Shown here in pieces: positions 20,561-30,985 of a stretch of DNA of 64,000 bases; position 1 is the stretch's first letter, and each line of letters opens with the position of its first letter. The stretch covers positions 1,202,708 through 1,266,707 of the forward strand of contig NZ_AP019551.1 in NCBI RefSeq assembly GCF_009936215.1. Direction: 5' to 3'. Under the pieces are notes generated by a model. It saw only the letters and a program-made list of their open reading frames with translations. It was not told the origin of the DNA and searched no databases. Position numbers and translations under genes: made by a program. Origin of the DNA: Athalassotoga saccharophila (GTDB lineage: Bacteria; Thermotogota; Thermotogae; Mesoaciditogales; Mesoaciditogaceae).

Positions 20561-21988
20561 ATGTATTACAAGGTATCGAGGGATCCGCTTTACTCTGAAA
20601 TTTTCATGTATCCTCTCGAAATTTTGGCAACGGATACGCCCATAGTCCAAAGGCTTAGATACCTTTCCCAACTCGTTGGATCGCAGATGAGTTATCCGTC
20701 TGCGACCCACACGAGATTTTCTCATTCTTTGGGCGTCATGCACGTTTCAGGCCTTTACGCCTCGCACCTTTTCGGGAATGATTCTCCGCAGTTTAAGATC
20801 GCAAGGCTTGCCGGACTTTTGCACGATGTAGGACATGGTCCCTTTAGCCACCAGTTCGATGAAGTAGTCTACGATTTTTTCGGGTACAAAGAGGGCCACG
20901 ATGAGTTCAGGGAAAAATTGCTGACAAAAAAGATGCCTCAGATGATGAAAGAACTTTACGAGAATTCTCGCGAACCATTCAAAAAAAGTATCATGGAAGA
21001 GATCGAGTCAATATTTGGACGGGTGCCAGAGGATCCATTCGGCGATCTGATGAAGTCCGTCAATGAGGTTTTTGAAGGGGAGAAGATGGGAAGTCCTATC
21101 TTCAATATCGTCCAAGGGCCGCTCGGCGCGGACAGAATGGATTTCGTGCTAAGAGACGCGTATTTCAGCGGCGTGAGGTATTACGGCACCGTTCCAATGG
21201 ACAGGATAATAAGAAATTCGGCCATACTCAAAAAACATGAAAATGAAGTGCTTTCTTACAACATAAAGACAATCGATGACATGTACACCGTCCTTTTTGG
21301 AAGGTTTATGATGTACAAAAACGTTTATTTTCACAAAACTTCGAGAGCCGTCGATATGATGATTCAGGATTTGCTAAGGTATTCTATAAAGCCTTTAAAT
21401 CTCGGCGCGTATCTCGAAGATCTTGACGAATTCGTCAAACTCACAGATGATTTCGTAATCCACAGGATAGAATTTCTCCACGACTTTGAAAAGAACAAAG
21501 ACGAAGAGGTCGATCGAGCCTACGAGATAATAAAGAGGTTGAAAAGAAGGGATCTGTGGAAACTCGTTGTTGAGATTCCATACACGACGACGGGAATAGA
21601 TCCCGGAAGTATTTCCAAATCCCTCGGCGAGGAAATACTCAAAAAGATGAAAAAAAGAATAAAAGAGGCAATGGACTTAGCAAATGCTGAGGATGTGAAG
21701 GTATTGAGCAAAATTTTGGAAGAGTTTGATGATATCTTTGTAATAGATACTCCCTACAAACTGACGCTTTTCTATCCAGACGAGTTTTTATCGACAAAGG
21801 TTTATATTCACGACGGGGATAATCTCATGACCTTTGACGAGTTTGAAAAAACCCATCCCACCTACACGATGATGTTTGACAAGATGCTCCAACTCGTCAG
21901 AATTTACGCAAAAAAAGATGTACGAGAATACCTTCAAAAGTACAATTTAATTCCAAAAGATAATCTCGATATAACTACAAGATGGTGA
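20561..21988 (+). CDS. HD-domain phosphohydrolase (dNTPase-like)
   Basis: 475 residues. The HD metal site is seen as THTRFSHSLGVMH (H50-H61), the paired His-Asp in LAGLLHDVGHGPFSH (H88, D89) and a downstream Asp in LGADRMDFVLRDAY. VQRLRYLSQLVG precedes it, as in SAMHD1/dGTPase relatives. It may hydrolyse dNTPs or nucleotide phosphates; the substrate is not readable. It ends base-to-base against the convergent tonB-like gene. Confidence 0.88.
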   Translation: MYYKVSRDPLYSEIFMYPLEILATDTPIVQRLRYLSQLVGSQMSYPSATHTRFSHSLGVMHVSGLYASHLFGNDSPQFKIARLAGLLHDVGHGPFSHQFDEVVYDFFGYKEGHDEFREKLLTKKMPQMMKELYENSREPFKKSIMEEIESIFGRVPEDPFGDLMKSVNEVFEGEKMGSPIFNIVQGPLGADRMDFVLRDAYFSGVRYYGTVPMDRIIRNSAILKKHENEVLSYNIKTIDDMYTVLFGRFMMYKNVYFHKTSRAVDMMIQDLLRYSIKPLNLGAYLEDLDEFVKLTDDFVIHRIEFLHDFEKNKDEEVDRAYEIIKRLKRRDLWKLVVEIPYTTTGIDPGSISKSLGEEILKKMKKRIKEAMDLANAEDVKVLSKILEEFDDIFVIDTPYKLTLFYPDEFLSTKVYIHDGDNLMTFDEFEKTHPTYTMMFDKMLQLVRIYAKKDVREYLQKYNLIPKDNLDITTRW

Positions 21989-22678
21989 TCATCTGACCAC
22001 CGTTGAGGTGCCAGATGGCGTGAAGGTCGCATCTATTTCGAGGCCTTCAAGCGCGAGGCTTCTCGGGAAGGTTACGAATTTTTCTATATTTCTCACGTAT
22101 ATGTCCGTTAAAACTATGCTCGGAGAACTTATTATCTTTACGACCTTAACATTTCCATCCGTTTGAACCTCGACGATCCCCTTGACCGTTCCTTCAAGCG
22201 TGTAGGCGATCTCGGTTGGCAATTTTTTCAGTTCATTTATGTAATCCCTGCGCATTCCATCGACAAGTGATTGAAAGTTAGGTATGCTCTGTATGTTGAC
22301 GAGATTGTAAGACGGTAATGACGGAACGCTTACCTCCTTCGGAGGCTGCGCCGTTATGGCGGGAGGCACGTAAGTCTGCGTTGGAGAAGGTTTTGGAGTC
22401 ACAGTTTGTGGTATCACAGGTTGTGGTTTTGACTGTGAAGGCTGGATCTGATTTATGGCCGCAACAAGCGTAGAAGGTGGCGCGGGCGTTACACTTACGA
22501 TCATCGGAGATACGGGCGTAACTGGCTTGGCTATGATGGCAAATTGAACTGTCGTCGTCAGAGGCGAATACGATGCGACCTGCGGCTTTGGTGGCACGGG
22601 TAGGATGGAAGATATGCCCGCAAGGATTACCAGAATTGATACTATGGCAAGTATAGCCGCAACTGTCGTGTATTTCAT
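21989..22678 (-). CDS. TonB-like energy transducer
   Basis: 229 residues. One N-terminal membrane helix (8-28) is followed by a Pro-rich periplasmic spacer (about 30-125, with repeated Pro-Lys and Pro-Gln). The C-terminal domain (130-229) shows VKGIVEVQTDGNVKVVKI and FVTFPRSLALEGLEIDATF, the TonB C-terminal pattern G.V.V.F.V..DG.V....V...S. With ExbB and ExbD immediately upstream it should couple proton-motive force to an outer-layer receptor. No receptor is in the window. Confidence 0.82.
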   Translation of the reverse strand: MKYTTVAAILAIVSILVILAGISSILPVPPKPQVASYSPLTTTVQFAIIAKPVTPVSPMIVSVTPAPPSTLVAAINQIQPSQSKPQPVIPQTVTPKPSPTQTYVPPAITAQPPKEVSVPSLPSYNLVNIQSIPNFQSLVDGMRRDYINELKKLPTEIAYTLEGTVKGIVEVQTDGNVKVVKIISSPSIVLTDIYVRNIEKFVTFPRSLALEGLEIDATFTPSGTSTVVR

Positions 22679-22690
22679 AGGCTCATCCCT

Positions 22691-23119
22691 TTACTTCTGT
22701 CCGACCACGAGATCTACTGTCGATATGCCACTTCTTCTAACAAGATCCATTATTTGAACGATTGTACCGTAAGGCACTGATTTGTCGGCGGCGAGTTTAA
22801 TCTCGGATGGTGTGCCGTACTGACTTATGTAAGAGGAGATGGTAGATTGAAGATCTGATATTTGAATTTGTTTTGTACCTATGTAAAGATCTCCTGCCGA
22901 ATTTATAGTCAAGAAAAGACCCTTTTGGGCGTTAGTGGCCGGAATGGTCGTTATCGCCGAAGGTAAATTTATGCCCATCTCGCCGATCGCTGAGGACGGA
23001 ATAAGAGAGGCAGTCGCAGATCCAAGCGCGAGAAACATTATAAGTATAAAGGTTATACTCAAAAGAGATACGAGTTCTATCCCTATCCAGAAAAAAACTT
23101 CCGTATCTCTTTTTTTCAT
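22691..23119 (-). CDS. exbD: ExbD/TolR-type biopolymer transport protein
   Basis: 142 residues. A single membrane helix (10-35) is followed by a small periplasmic domain ending with LAADKSVPYGTIVQIMDLVR (108-127), the ExbD hallmark. The conserved membrane-proximal Asp of ExbD is not obvious; Glu16 near the helix may play that part. The start directly abuts the exbB stop. Confidence 0.82.
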   Translation of the reverse strand: MKKRDTEVFFWIGIELVSLLSITFILIMFLALGSATASLIPSSAIGEMGINLPSAITTIPATNAQKGLFLTINSAGDLYIGTKQIQISDLQSTISSYISQYGTPSEIKLAADKSVPYGTIVQIMDLVRRSGISTVDLVVGQK

Positions 23120-23761
23120 TTACTGGACCTCCTCAATGGGCAATAATTTCAATTTCATAGCGATAGATCTAACCTCGTCGGTCGTCGATTCTACGAGTCT
23201 ATCTTCTATCTCTCTTAGTATTGCCATAAGAATAAGCAAGGGTATAGCAACGGCGAGACCTCCAACCGTTGTGTATAACGCCAAAGAGATGCCGCTCGAG
23301 AAGATAGATGGCAGTGAGGAAACGTTGGCGGTATTTACCGTGCCGATCTTTCCAAATACCTGCATCATTCCTATAACCGTTCCGAGGAATCCAAGCAATG
23401 GCGCGAGGGCCGCGACGATATTTATGTACCTGTAATTTCTCTCGAGTTTTAATGCCTCTTCTTCTACTATATCTTTGAGGCTGCCGTCAAAAGCATCTAT
23501 CTTTTGCTGCTCGTAGTATTCAAAGGCTCTTAGCATAACGGAAGAAAAGATGTTAGATGATGATCTGCAATGCTGTTTGGCCGCGGTTATGTTCTTCTGG
23601 GCGATCGCATTCCTGACCTTGACCATAGTGGCCATCATGTCATTTCTCTCTTTCAAAAGGACGAAGAGCCTTTCGAAAAAGAAAAAAAGTCCTATAAGAC
23701 CCAGAATTATTATTACAATCAACACAGATCCTCCACCATGAACGAAATCTCCCAAAGACAT
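23120..23761 (-). CDS. exbB: ExbB/TolQ/MotA-family proton channel
   Basis: 213 residues with three membrane segments (12-30, about 105-130, 150-175). The second contains PLLGFLGTVIGMMQVFGKIG and the third ISLALYTTVGGLAVAIPLLI, which are MotA/TolQ/ExbB signatures. It forms the pentameric proton channel that drives the TonB-like protein. The ribosome site is AAGGAGG. Confidence 0.92.
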   Translation of the reverse strand: MSLGDFVHGGGSVLIVIIILGLIGLFFFFERLFVLLKERNDMMATMVKVRNAIAQKNITAAKQHCRSSSNIFSSVMLRAFEYYEQQKIDAFDGSLKDIVEEEALKLERNYRYINIVAALAPLLGFLGTVIGMMQVFGKIGTVNTANVSSLPSIFSSGISLALYTTVGGLAVAIPLLILMAILREIEDRLVESTTDEVRSIAMKLKLLPIEEVQ

Positions 23762-23765
23762 CTTT

Positions 23766-24869
23766 TTATCCTCCTTCTAAAACTTTTCTTCCATTTTTGA
23801 AAACCATCAAAACTTTAAACTCGTCGATCAAAACCATATCTGCCATGTATCCCGGAAGGATTCTTCCGACCGGACCGCTTTTTGCGATTTTGGAGGGATT
23901 AAAAGCCGAAATCATTGAGAGTTCATTGATCGAAAGACCAAGATCTTTAAGATTTTTCAATCCTTCGTTGTATTTCAAAACGCTTCCAGCCAAAGAACCA
24001 TTCGAAAGGCGGGCCGCCTTTCCCGATACCGTAACCTTTAGCCCTCCAAGATCGTACTGGCCATCTTTTAGGCCGGTGGCCCTCATTGCATCTGTTATGG
24101 CTATTATACGATCATGTGGATGAAATTTCAAAATAAAAGAAAGCATGTCTTTGTTAAGATGAATTCCGTCAGGAATTATTTCGAGATCTATATCTTCATT
24201 CGAAAGGCCGGCGCCGACAAGACCTATCTCTCTGTGATGGAGGGGCGTCATCGCGTTGCAAAAGTGGGTCATGTGCTTCACGCCGAGTTTGTAAAATTTT
24301 TGGAATTGATCGTAAGTAGAATCCGAATGGCCTACCGATACGGTTATGCCTTTTGATTGAAGGTAGAGTATGGAATCCTCATCGCACTCTTCGGGGGCAA
24401 TTGTGATGATTTTGACGAGATCTTCATTGCCTTCTATGATCTTTTTTAAGTTATCCACATTTCCTTTAAGAATAAAGGCCGGATTCTGGGCTCCTATGTG
24501 TTTGGGAGAGATAAAAGGTCCTTCAAGATGGATCCCTTCGAACGGGGTAAATGGATTCGATGATCTTCTCTTTCTTATCATTTCAATGGCATGATTTATC
24601 TTATCGATCGGAGCCGTAAGCGTTGTCGCAAGTACGGAGGTTACTCCCATGGAGAAGAAATGCCTCTCGAGGGCATCAAAATCGATCGATTCATCCATGA
24701 AATCGTATCCAACCCCGCCATGGACGTGGGTATCTATAAAGCCGGGCATGATCGTGAATTTGGCCTTTCCCTGCATCGAGCCATAGGAATTTATCTTATC
24801 ATCGAACTCTATCCATCCATTTTCTATTGTGAAGAACGGATCGACGATCTTTACATTCTCTATTCTCAA
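23766..24869 (-). CDS. nagA: N-acetylglucosamine-6-phosphate deacetylase
   Basis: 367 residues from TTG 24869, overlapping the ATPase subunit D stop in TTGA, with AGGAG upstream. An amidohydrolase of amino-sugar and cell-wall recycling that yields glucosamine-6-phosphate. Metal and active-site motifs are PGFIDTHVHGGVGYD (42-56), FEGIHLEGPFIS (about 108), TVSVGHSDSTY (about 178), THFCNAMTPLHHR and the catalytic Asp in IAITDAMRATG. Its coupling to an ATPase operon is unusual. No nagB is nearby. Confidence 0.94.
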   Translation of the reverse strand: MRIENVKIVDPFFTIENGWIEFDDKINSYGSMQGKAKFTIMPGFIDTHVHGGVGYDFMDESIDFDALERHFFSMGVTSVLATTLTAPIDKINHAIEMIRKRRSSNPFTPFEGIHLEGPFISPKHIGAQNPAFILKGNVDNLKKIIEGNEDLVKIITIAPEECDEDSILYLQSKGITVSVGHSDSTYDQFQKFYKLGVKHMTHFCNAMTPLHHREIGLVGAGLSNEDIDLEIIPDGIHLNKDMLSFILKFHPHDRIIAITDAMRATGLKDGQYDLGGLKVTVSGKAARLSNGSLAGSVLKYNEGLKNLKDLGLSINELSMISAFNPSKIAKSGPVGRILPGYMADMVLIDEFKVLMVFKNGRKVLEGG

Positions 24870-25480
24870 CTTTCTCTCCTGCTTTTGAGCCTTTTCATTC
24901 TGAAAAAGTCATCTCTTTCAGTCTCTTCAAGGTAAGATTCTATGAATTTGACGGTCTCCTGATATCTTGGTATCAAGACATACTCGAGAGAGTTAACCCT
25001 TCTTTGGGTCCTTTTTATCTCGATGGCCAGTCTGTAAACTCCTGTCTCGACCTCGGCCAATTTTGCCGAAAGCGCAAGAACTTCCATGAACTTTTTCCTT
25101 GCAACATCCAATTTCGCATTCGTCATCGCATATCCGTAGGCGGGACTGAATTTTGGCTCGACATTTCCAACCTCTGGCACCTCAACTCCCATAACACTCC
25201 TGAGCCTGATTTCGAGCGATCTGAACTCTTCAACTCCCAGTCCTATTTCCTGCACATTTTCTATTCCAAAATACAGATTTGCCTCCATCAACGCCTCGTA
25301 TGCCTCTTTGAATAGCGCCTCAGTCCTCGACTGCACGTCGCGGGCTTTATCTATCAACTTCATCAATTCGCGTATGAGTACATTTCTTTTTTTGTCGAGT
25401 AAAACATACCCTTCTCTTGCCAAGGCGAGGGCACGTTTTGTCTCGATAAGTTTGCTCTTCGTCGGAGAAACCTGAGCCAT
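24866..25480 (-). CDS. atpD: V/A-type ATPase subunit D
   Basis: 204 residues, long antiparallel coiled coil forming the central stalk. The N-terminus VSPTKSKLIETKRALALARE and the Arg-rich C-terminal helix TQRRVNSLEYVLIPRYQETV are characteristic. One base separates it from the subunit B stop. Confidence 0.95.
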   Translation of the reverse strand: MAQVSPTKSKLIETKRALALAREGYVLLDKKRNVLIRELMKLIDKARDVQSRTEALFKEAYEALMEANLYFGIENVQEIGLGVEEFRSLEIRLRSVMGVEVPEVGNVEPKFSPAYGYAMTNAKLDVARKKFMEVLALSAKLAEVETGVYRLAIEIKRTQRRVNSLEYVLIPRYQETVKFIESYLEETERDDFFRMKRLKSRRES

Positions 25481-25481
25481 C

Positions 25482-26867
25482 TCATATCTCCTTTATTTCT
25501 TTGTAATGATCCGCTATCTCTTTCTCGCTTACACGCGTTAGTTCGATCTTTGGCAGGTATCCGAGCAACTTCCATCCCAAATCGAGAGTTTCCTCTATCG
25601 ACCTGTCCTCGTCCTCTCCCTGATTTATGAATTCATTTTCAAAGGCTTCACCAAATCTCAAATACCTTCGATCCGAGTCTGTCAACTCTTCCTCTCCTAT
25701 TATCGAAGCGAGCGCTTTTACTTCCTGAACCTTGCTGTAAGAGGCAAATAACTGGCTTGAGACGTGCGGATGGTCGTCTCTTGTGTAGCCTTTACCGATA
25801 CCATCCTTCATAAGCCTTGAAAGGGATTGCAAGACCCCTATCGGCGGGTATATGCCTTTTCTGTTGAGATCCCTGTTGAGCACGATCTGGCCTTCTGTTA
25901 TGTATCCTGTCAGATCGGGGATTGGATGCGTTATATCGTCGTTTGGCATTGAAAGTATTGGAATTTGTGTTATAGATCCATTTTTGTCCTTTATCATTCC
26001 GGCCCTTTCGTATATGCTCGCGAGATCGCTGTAAAGATAGCCCGGATATCCTTTTCTCGATGGCACCTCGCCACGGGCCGTCGCAAGTTCTCTCAAAGCC
26101 TCGCAGTAATTAGTCATGTCGGTAAGCAAGACCAGCACGTGAAGGTTTTTGTCAAAGGCAAGGTATTCGGCAGCCGTCAGGGCAACGCGTGGCGTTGCTA
26201 TTCTTTCAATGGCTGGATCATCTGCGAGGTTGAGAAACATTATCGTGTTCTTTATGGCGCCTGACTGCTCAAGGCTTTCCCTTATGAAATTGGCCTCATC
26301 GTGCTTTATTCCCATTGCGGCAAAGACTATAGCAAAATTTCCAGCCTCTTCACCCTTTAATTTTGCCTGTTTTGTTATCTGGACTGCTATTCTGTTGTGC
26401 GGAAGTCCATTTCCAGAAAAAATCGGAAGTTTCTGACCCCTTATAAGCGTCATAAGCGCGTCTATTGCAGAGATACCTGTTTGTATGAAATTTCTTGGAT
26501 ACATGCGGGATGCGGGATTTATCGGTGATCCGTTTATATCGCGGCTTTCTCCGTTTAAGATATCCGGCCCTTTGTCTATTGGTTCTCCTATGCCGTTGAA
26601 TTCCCTTCCGAGCATCTCATCTGAGACCTTTACCATCAAGGGCCTTCCGAGGAACTTGACGCGCGTCTTGTCTACGGTCAGGCCGCTCGTTCCTTCAAAG
26701 ACCTGAATCATGGCCACTTTGTCGCTTATTTGGACGACCTGACCGAGTCTTCTTTGGTTTTCCGTTATTATTTCGACGACCTCGTTGTATCCGACACCTT
26801 TCGGATTTTCAACGAACACAAGAGGTCCATTTATTTGAGAAAGTCCAACATATTCTTTTGATGGCAT
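25482..26867 (-). CDS. atpB: V/A-type ATPase subunit B (non-catalytic)
   Basis: 461 residues. It has the nucleotide-binding fold without a Walker A lysine, as expected for B. Family blocks are [20 protein letters not shown] (about 122), [35 protein letters not shown] and [16 protein letters not shown]. It alternates with A in the cytoplasmic hexamer. Confidence 0.96.
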   Translation of the reverse strand: MPSKEYVGLSQINGPLVFVENPKGVGYNEVVEIITENQRRLGQVVQISDKVAMIQVFEGTSGLTVDKTRVKFLGRPLMVKVSDEMLGREFNGIGEPIDKGPDILNGESRDINGSPINPASRMYPRNFIQTGISAIDALMTLIRGQKLPIFSGNGLPHNRIAVQITKQAKLKGEEAGNFAIVFAAMGIKHDEANFIRESLEQSGAIKNTIMFLNLADDPAIERIATPRVALTAAEYLAFDKNLHVLVLLTDMTNYCEALRELATARGEVPSRKGYPGYLYSDLASIYERAGMIKDKNGSITQIPILSMPNDDITHPIPDLTGYITEGQIVLNRDLNRKGIYPPIGVLQSLSRLMKDGIGKGYTRDDHPHVSSQLFASYSKVQEVKALASIIGEEELTDSDRRYLRFGEAFENEFINQGEDEDRSIEETLDLGWKLLGYLPKIELTRVSEKEIADHYKEIKEI

Positions 26868-26869
26868 AT

Positions 26870-28666
26870 TTAAGCCTCCGTTGTTACCTGATATTTCTTG
26901 TCGAGTTGATCGAAGAAAGCATCGAGTTTTTCTTCGATCTTCTTGAATTCGTCTAAATGATCGCTTTTAACATTTTCCTTCATTCTCATGAGTGTGTTGA
27001 CTATATCTTCATCGAGCACCTCGGAGACGGCCACACCCTTCGAAACGAGTTTTGACGATCTGTCCGCGTAATGAAGGATCGTTTTCAGCATCGCGTCCTG
27101 CTTTTTGAGCGGACAGTTACTATCGACATCGCTGAATGCATCCTGCTGGAGGTATCCTACCTTTATTATGTTTGCGATTCTTACGGTCAACTTCTGATTG
27201 TCAGGAAGAACATCCTCGCCGACGAGTTTTATTATCTGCTGGAGATTGTCGTCTTCGGTGAGGATCTGCATTATGCGATCGCGCATCTTGTAAAAGTCCG
27301 GATCGACGTTTTTGGATATCCATTCTTTTAATTCAACTGCGTACTCGCTGTAACTGTCAAGCCAGTTTATCGAAGGATGATGCCTCGCGTTTGCAAGTTG
27401 CCTGTCGAGTTCCCAAAAGCACCTTATGAATCTCTTCGTACCCGTTGTAACAGGCTCTGAGAAATCTCCTCCCGGAGGCGAGACTGCCCCTATGACCGAG
27501 ACAGATCCAATTCTCTCTTCGTCTCCTATAGTCTTAACTCTTCCCGCCCTTTCGTAAAACTCTCCTATTCGTGAAGCAAGATATGGCGGAAAACCCTCTT
27601 CGGCCGGCATTTCCTCGAGCCTTCCGGATATTTCTCTTAACGCTTCGGCCCATCGAGAGGTCGAATCGGCCATCAAAGCAACGTTGTATCCCATATCTCT
27701 GAAATATTCGGCCATCGTTATTCCGGTATATATGGAGGCTTCGCGGGCAGAGACTGGCATGTTCGAAGTATTCGCTATGAGGATGGTTCTTTCCATAAGA
27801 GGTCTTCCATTTCTCGGGTCTATCAATTGAGGGAATTCCTCGAGCACCTCGGTCATCTCATTTCCGCGCTCTCCGCAACCTATGTAAATTATGACGTCCG
27901 CGTCTGACCATTTTGCAAGTTGGTGCTGGACGACGGTCTTTCCAGTTCCAAATCCTCCCGGGATTGCCGCAGTTCCACCTTTGCTTATCGGAAAGAGGGT
28001 GTCTATAACCCTTATGCCCGTTACGAGAGGCTCTCTTGGAGCAAGCCTTTCCGAATAAGGCCTTGGAATTCTTACCGGCCATCTCTGGTAAAGTTTTATT
28101 TCCTCTTCTCCATTCTCGGTTTGGACGGTCATAAGAACGGTATCAACGGTGTATTTACCCGAAGATTTGACGTTTTTTGCGATTCCAGAAACATTGGGCG
28201 GAATCATTATTTTGTGAATAACAGATTCTGTCTCTTTTACCGTCGCGATCACCTGACCGCCGACGACCTTGTCTCCGTCTTTGATCTTTCCCATCTGGAC
28301 ATTCCATGATTTCTTCAGATCTATTGGATCTGCGAATACGCCTCTTTTCATGAAATCGCCAGATGCGGCCTTCAAAACATCAAGCGGCCTTTGTATTCCA
28401 TCAAAGACCGATCCTATAAGGCCAGGTCCAAGAGTAACGGAAAGCAAATTACCAGTCCCGAGCACTTCCTCGCCCGGCTTTAGATTGGTAGTCTCTTCGT
28501 AAACTTGGATAGTTGCGCTGTCTCCTTCGAGACTTATTATTTCTCCGGTCAGTTTCATCTCTCCGACGAAGACCATTTCATGCATCATGAAACCCGTCAT
28601 GTTTTTTGCCTTTACGACGGGACCATTTATCGAATAAAGTATCCCTTTTCTGTCCAATGCTATCAC
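26870..28666 (-). CDS. atpA: V/A-type ATPase catalytic subunit A
   Basis: 598 residues from GTG 28666, overlapping the subunit E stop by GTGA. The Walker A loop is [11 protein letters not shown] (about 234-244), followed by [16 protein letters not shown] and [20 protein letters not shown]. The long non-homologous insert typical of A subunits (about 110-190) is present. It catalyses ATP hydrolysis or synthesis coupled to Na+ or H+ flow; ion choice depends on the membrane ring, which is not in this window. Confidence 0.97.
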   Translation of the reverse strand: MIALDRKGILYSINGPVVKAKNMTGFMMHEMVFVGEMKLTGEIISLEGDSATIQVYEETTNLKPGEEVLGTGNLLSVTLGPGLIGSVFDGIQRPLDVLKAASGDFMKRGVFADPIDLKKSWNVQMGKIKDGDKVVGGQVIATVKETESVIHKIMIPPNVSGIAKNVKSSGKYTVDTVLMTVQTENGEEEIKLYQRWPVRIPRPYSERLAPREPLVTGIRVIDTLFPISKGGTAAIPGGFGTGKTVVQHQLAKWSDADVIIYIGCGERGNEMTEVLEEFPQLIDPRNGRPLMERTILIANTSNMPVSAREASIYTGITMAEYFRDMGYNVALMADSTSRWAEALREISGRLEEMPAEEGFPPYLASRIGEFYERAGRVKTIGDEERIGSVSVIGAVSPPGGDFSEPVTTGTKRFIRCFWELDRQLANARHHPSINWLDSYSEYAVELKEWISKNVDPDFYKMRDRIMQILTEDDNLQQIIKLVGEDVLPDNQKLTVRIANIIKVGYLQQDAFSDVDSNCPLKKQDAMLKTILHYADRSSKLVSKGVAVSEVLDEDIVNTLMRMKENVKSDHLDEFKKIEEKLDAFFDQLDKKYQVTTEA

Positions 28667-29265
28667 CTAACCTTTAATTTTGCAAACAATTCCGAAAGGC
28701 ATTCTTCTCTGAGTTCTTCTACTTTGTTCTCTAACGAGTTTTCGACGATGGATTTTCCATCCTTTGAGAGTACAACAACGCCTCCCGCTATTTTGGCCTC
28801 TTCGTCTGAAATGGTTATATTTAGATTTGGAAATTTCGCGACCATTTTCGAAACAAGCGCTTTGTCTTCTTTTCTGACTTTGACTATGACATCTTTCGAA
28901 TCGAGCACATTTATCGCATCTTCAAGAAATTTGTAGAGCAAATCGTGGTAAGCGGCGGATTGGGGGAGTTCAAAGATCTTTTCTTTGAGAAGGTTCATCG
29001 CATCTTCCATTATGTCTTTTTGACCTTCTATGAGAATTCTTGAAACTTTCGATTCGGCCTGAGATAATTCGGTTCTTTCCATTTCTTTTATCTGTTTCTT
29101 GGCCGATTCTATTATTCGGTTGTACTCTTCCGTTGCACGCGCTTCGTATTCCTTTTTTATTTCATCGGCCTTTTTTTGGGCCTCTTTTAAGATGGAATCG
29201 GCATCTTCTTCTGCCTTGTTCTTGACGTAACTCTTTAACGCCTCAACCTTTTTTTCAACGTTCAT
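28663..29265 (-). CDS. atpE: V/A-type ATPase subunit E (peripheral stalk)
   Basis: 200 residues. The charged N-terminal coiled coil (AEEDADSILKEAQKKADEIK) and a globular C-terminal part with GGVVVLSKDGKSIVENSLE fit subunit E. It links the catalytic head to the membrane part. It is coupled by short overlaps on both sides. Confidence 0.92.
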   Translation of the reverse strand: MNVEKKVEALKSYVKNKAEEDADSILKEAQKKADEIKKEYEARATEEYNRIIESAKKQIKEMERTELSQAESKVSRILIEGQKDIMEDAMNLLKEKIFELPQSAAYHDLLYKFLEDAINVLDSKDVIVKVRKEDKALVSKMVAKFPNLNITISDEEAKIAGGVVVLSKDGKSIVENSLENKVEELREECLSELFAKLKVR

Positions 29266-29573
29266 CCTACCTTCACCCCGATCGCTTCCTGAACGTACTT
29301 TGTCAAAAAGTCCTTCGATCTTCTGCTACCATGTCTGTCGGGGATAACCGTTATTATCGGAAGAGTCCTCGATTTGCGCAATTTATCCAATTCTTCTGGA
29401 ATCATTTCGGATATTTTTTCGGTAATCAAAAGCACGCCTATGTCTTTGTCTTTTCTGATCTCGGAGATTTTGGAGAGGATCTCGTCTTTTTCGTGTAAGA
29501 CCACACCATTTATTCCAGCCAATCTCATTCCGGTGTAGGTATCTATATTGTCGCTTATGAGAAAGAATTTCAT
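29262..29573 (-). CDS. atpF: V/A-type ATPase subunit F
   Basis: 103 residues. FFLISDNIDTYTGMRLAGI (3-21), VLLITEKISEMIPEELDKLR and PIITVIPDRHG form the CheY-like fold of the small regulatory stalk subunit. It is the first gene of the visible ATPase run. Upstream lie only 22 bases and then a tRNA, so the membrane subunits I, K and C are not in this operon. Confidence 0.93.
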   Translation of the reverse strand: MKFFLISDNIDTYTGMRLAGINGVVLHEKDEILSKISEIRKDKDIGVLLITEKISEMIPEELDKLRKSRTLPIITVIPDRHGSRRSKDFLTKYVQEAIGVKVG

Positions 29574-29595
29574 CTTATCACCTCTTTAAAAACAC

Positions 29596-29668
29596 AGCCA
29601 GCGTAGGGACTCGAACCCTAAACCTACTCATTACGAATGAGTTGCTCTACCGGTTGAGCTACGCTGGC
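29596..29668 (-). tRNA. tRNA-Thr (anticodon CGT)
   Basis: A cloverleaf on the minus strand has acceptor GCCAGCG with CGCTGGC, anticodon arm ACTCA-TTCGTAA-TGAGT giving CGT, and T arm TAGGG-TTCGAGT-CCCTA. CCA is not encoded, unlike the tRNA-Glu in this window. It lies between glgC and the ATPase genes. Confidence 0.93.
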
Positions 29669-29704
29669 AAACGCACAAGATAGATTATATCATAAAAGGT
29701 CATA

Positions 29705-30973
29705 TCAGGCAAGGCCATCTACTCTGAGATTTTTGCCACCCGGAACCTCTTTTACCTTCATCTCTTCCATATTCAAAAAGTTACCGATAGACGCGTTTTT
29801 CCCGATTCTTACGTCGTCTCCAACGATGACATATTCCCCTATGACGCTTATTCCGGAATTGTATATATTTGGATATTTCTCATTCGGTATATTTTCCCCG
29901 ATCCCTATCTGACAGTTATTTCCTACCACGACATTTTCACTTATTATCGCATTTTCGATAACACAATTTTCGCCTATTTTGACATTTGTCATTACAACCG
30001 AATTTTTGACGTAAGATCCCCGTCCTAAAATCACACCCTGAAAGAGTACAGAACTTTCTGCCGTTCCATTGACGATGCATCCTTCACTCGTTAAAGAATT
30101 CAGAATTTTTGCCTCTTTTCCAAAGAATGCCGGGGGCATTTCGGCGCTATGCGTGTAAAACCTCCAGTTTGGATCGTAAAGGTTCAGAGCCGGCATAGAC
30201 CTCGTAAGGTCTATATTCGCCTCCCAGAAAGCGTCTATCGTTCCGACATCCCTCCAGTACCCTTCGAATTCGTAAGCGTAAATGGCCTTTTGAGAGACGA
30301 GATTGGGCATTATATCCTTTCCGAAGTCATGAGAAGAATTTTCGTCCCTTGAATCTTTTATGAGAATTTCTCTTAACAAAGGCCAGTTGAATATGTATAT
30401 ACCCATCGATGCAAGTTGGGACCTTGGCCTTTTCGGCTTTTCTTCGAATTCTTTCACTCTCGATATGTTGTCCGTTATAACCGTTCCAAATCTGTGAGCC
30501 TCTGAGAGCGGTACTCTTATGCATGAAATCGTTGCATCGGCATTTTTGGAGATGTGAAAATCAAGCATCTCATTGTAGTCCATTGAGTAGACATGATCTC
30601 CAGAGAGTATGAGAACGTACTTCGGAGAAAATTGATCTATGAAGTCTATATTTTGCGCGACGGCGTGGGCCGTTCCTTTGTACCATTCGCCTTCTGTGGA
30701 GGCGGCGTATGGCGAGAGTATGAAAAGGCCTCCATTCTTTCTGTCCATGTCCCAGTCTCTTCCGACACCTAAATGTGTGCTTAAGACCCTTGGCCTGTAC
30801 TGGGTGAGGACGCCGACTGTGTATATGGAAGAGTTCACACAATTCGAGAGGGTAAAGTCTATGATCCTGTACTTTCCTCCGAATGGAACTGCGGGCTTGA
30901 CCACATTTTCGGTGAGAACCCCTAACCTTGTACCCTGACCTCCCGCAAGTATCATCGCTATGATCTCGTTCAT
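29705..30973 (-). CDS. glgC: glucose-1-phosphate adenylyltransferase, catalytic subunit
   Basis: 422 residues. It makes ADP-glucose for glycogen. [20 protein letters not shown] (7-26) is the complete pyrophosphorylase loop with catalytic Arg. [22 protein letters not shown] and EEKPKRPR follow, then a left-handed beta-helix C-terminus with hexapeptide repeats ([20 protein letters not shown]). The ribosome site is GAGGGGGTGATAAG. It is paired with glgD 12 bases upstream. Confidence 0.95.
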   Translation of the reverse strand: MNEIIAMILAGGQGTRLGVLTENVVKPAVPFGGKYRIIDFTLSNCVNSSIYTVGVLTQYRPRVLSTHLGVGRDWDMDRKNGGLFILSPYAASTEGEWYKGTAHAVAQNIDFIDQFSPKYVLILSGDHVYSMDYNEMLDFHISKNADATISCIRVPLSEAHRFGTVITDNISRVKEFEEKPKRPRSQLASMGIYIFNWPLLREILIKDSRDENSSHDFGKDIMPNLVSQKAIYAYEFEGYWRDVGTIDAFWEANIDLTRSMPALNLYDPNWRFYTHSAEMPPAFFGKEAKILNSLTSEGCIVNGTAESSVLFQGVILGRGSYVKNSVVMTNVKIGENCVIENAIISENVVVGNNCQIGIGENIPNEKYPNIYNSGISVIGEYVIVGDDVRIGKNASIGNFLNMEEMKVKEVPGGKNLRVDGLA

Positions 30974-30985
30974 CTTATCACCCCC

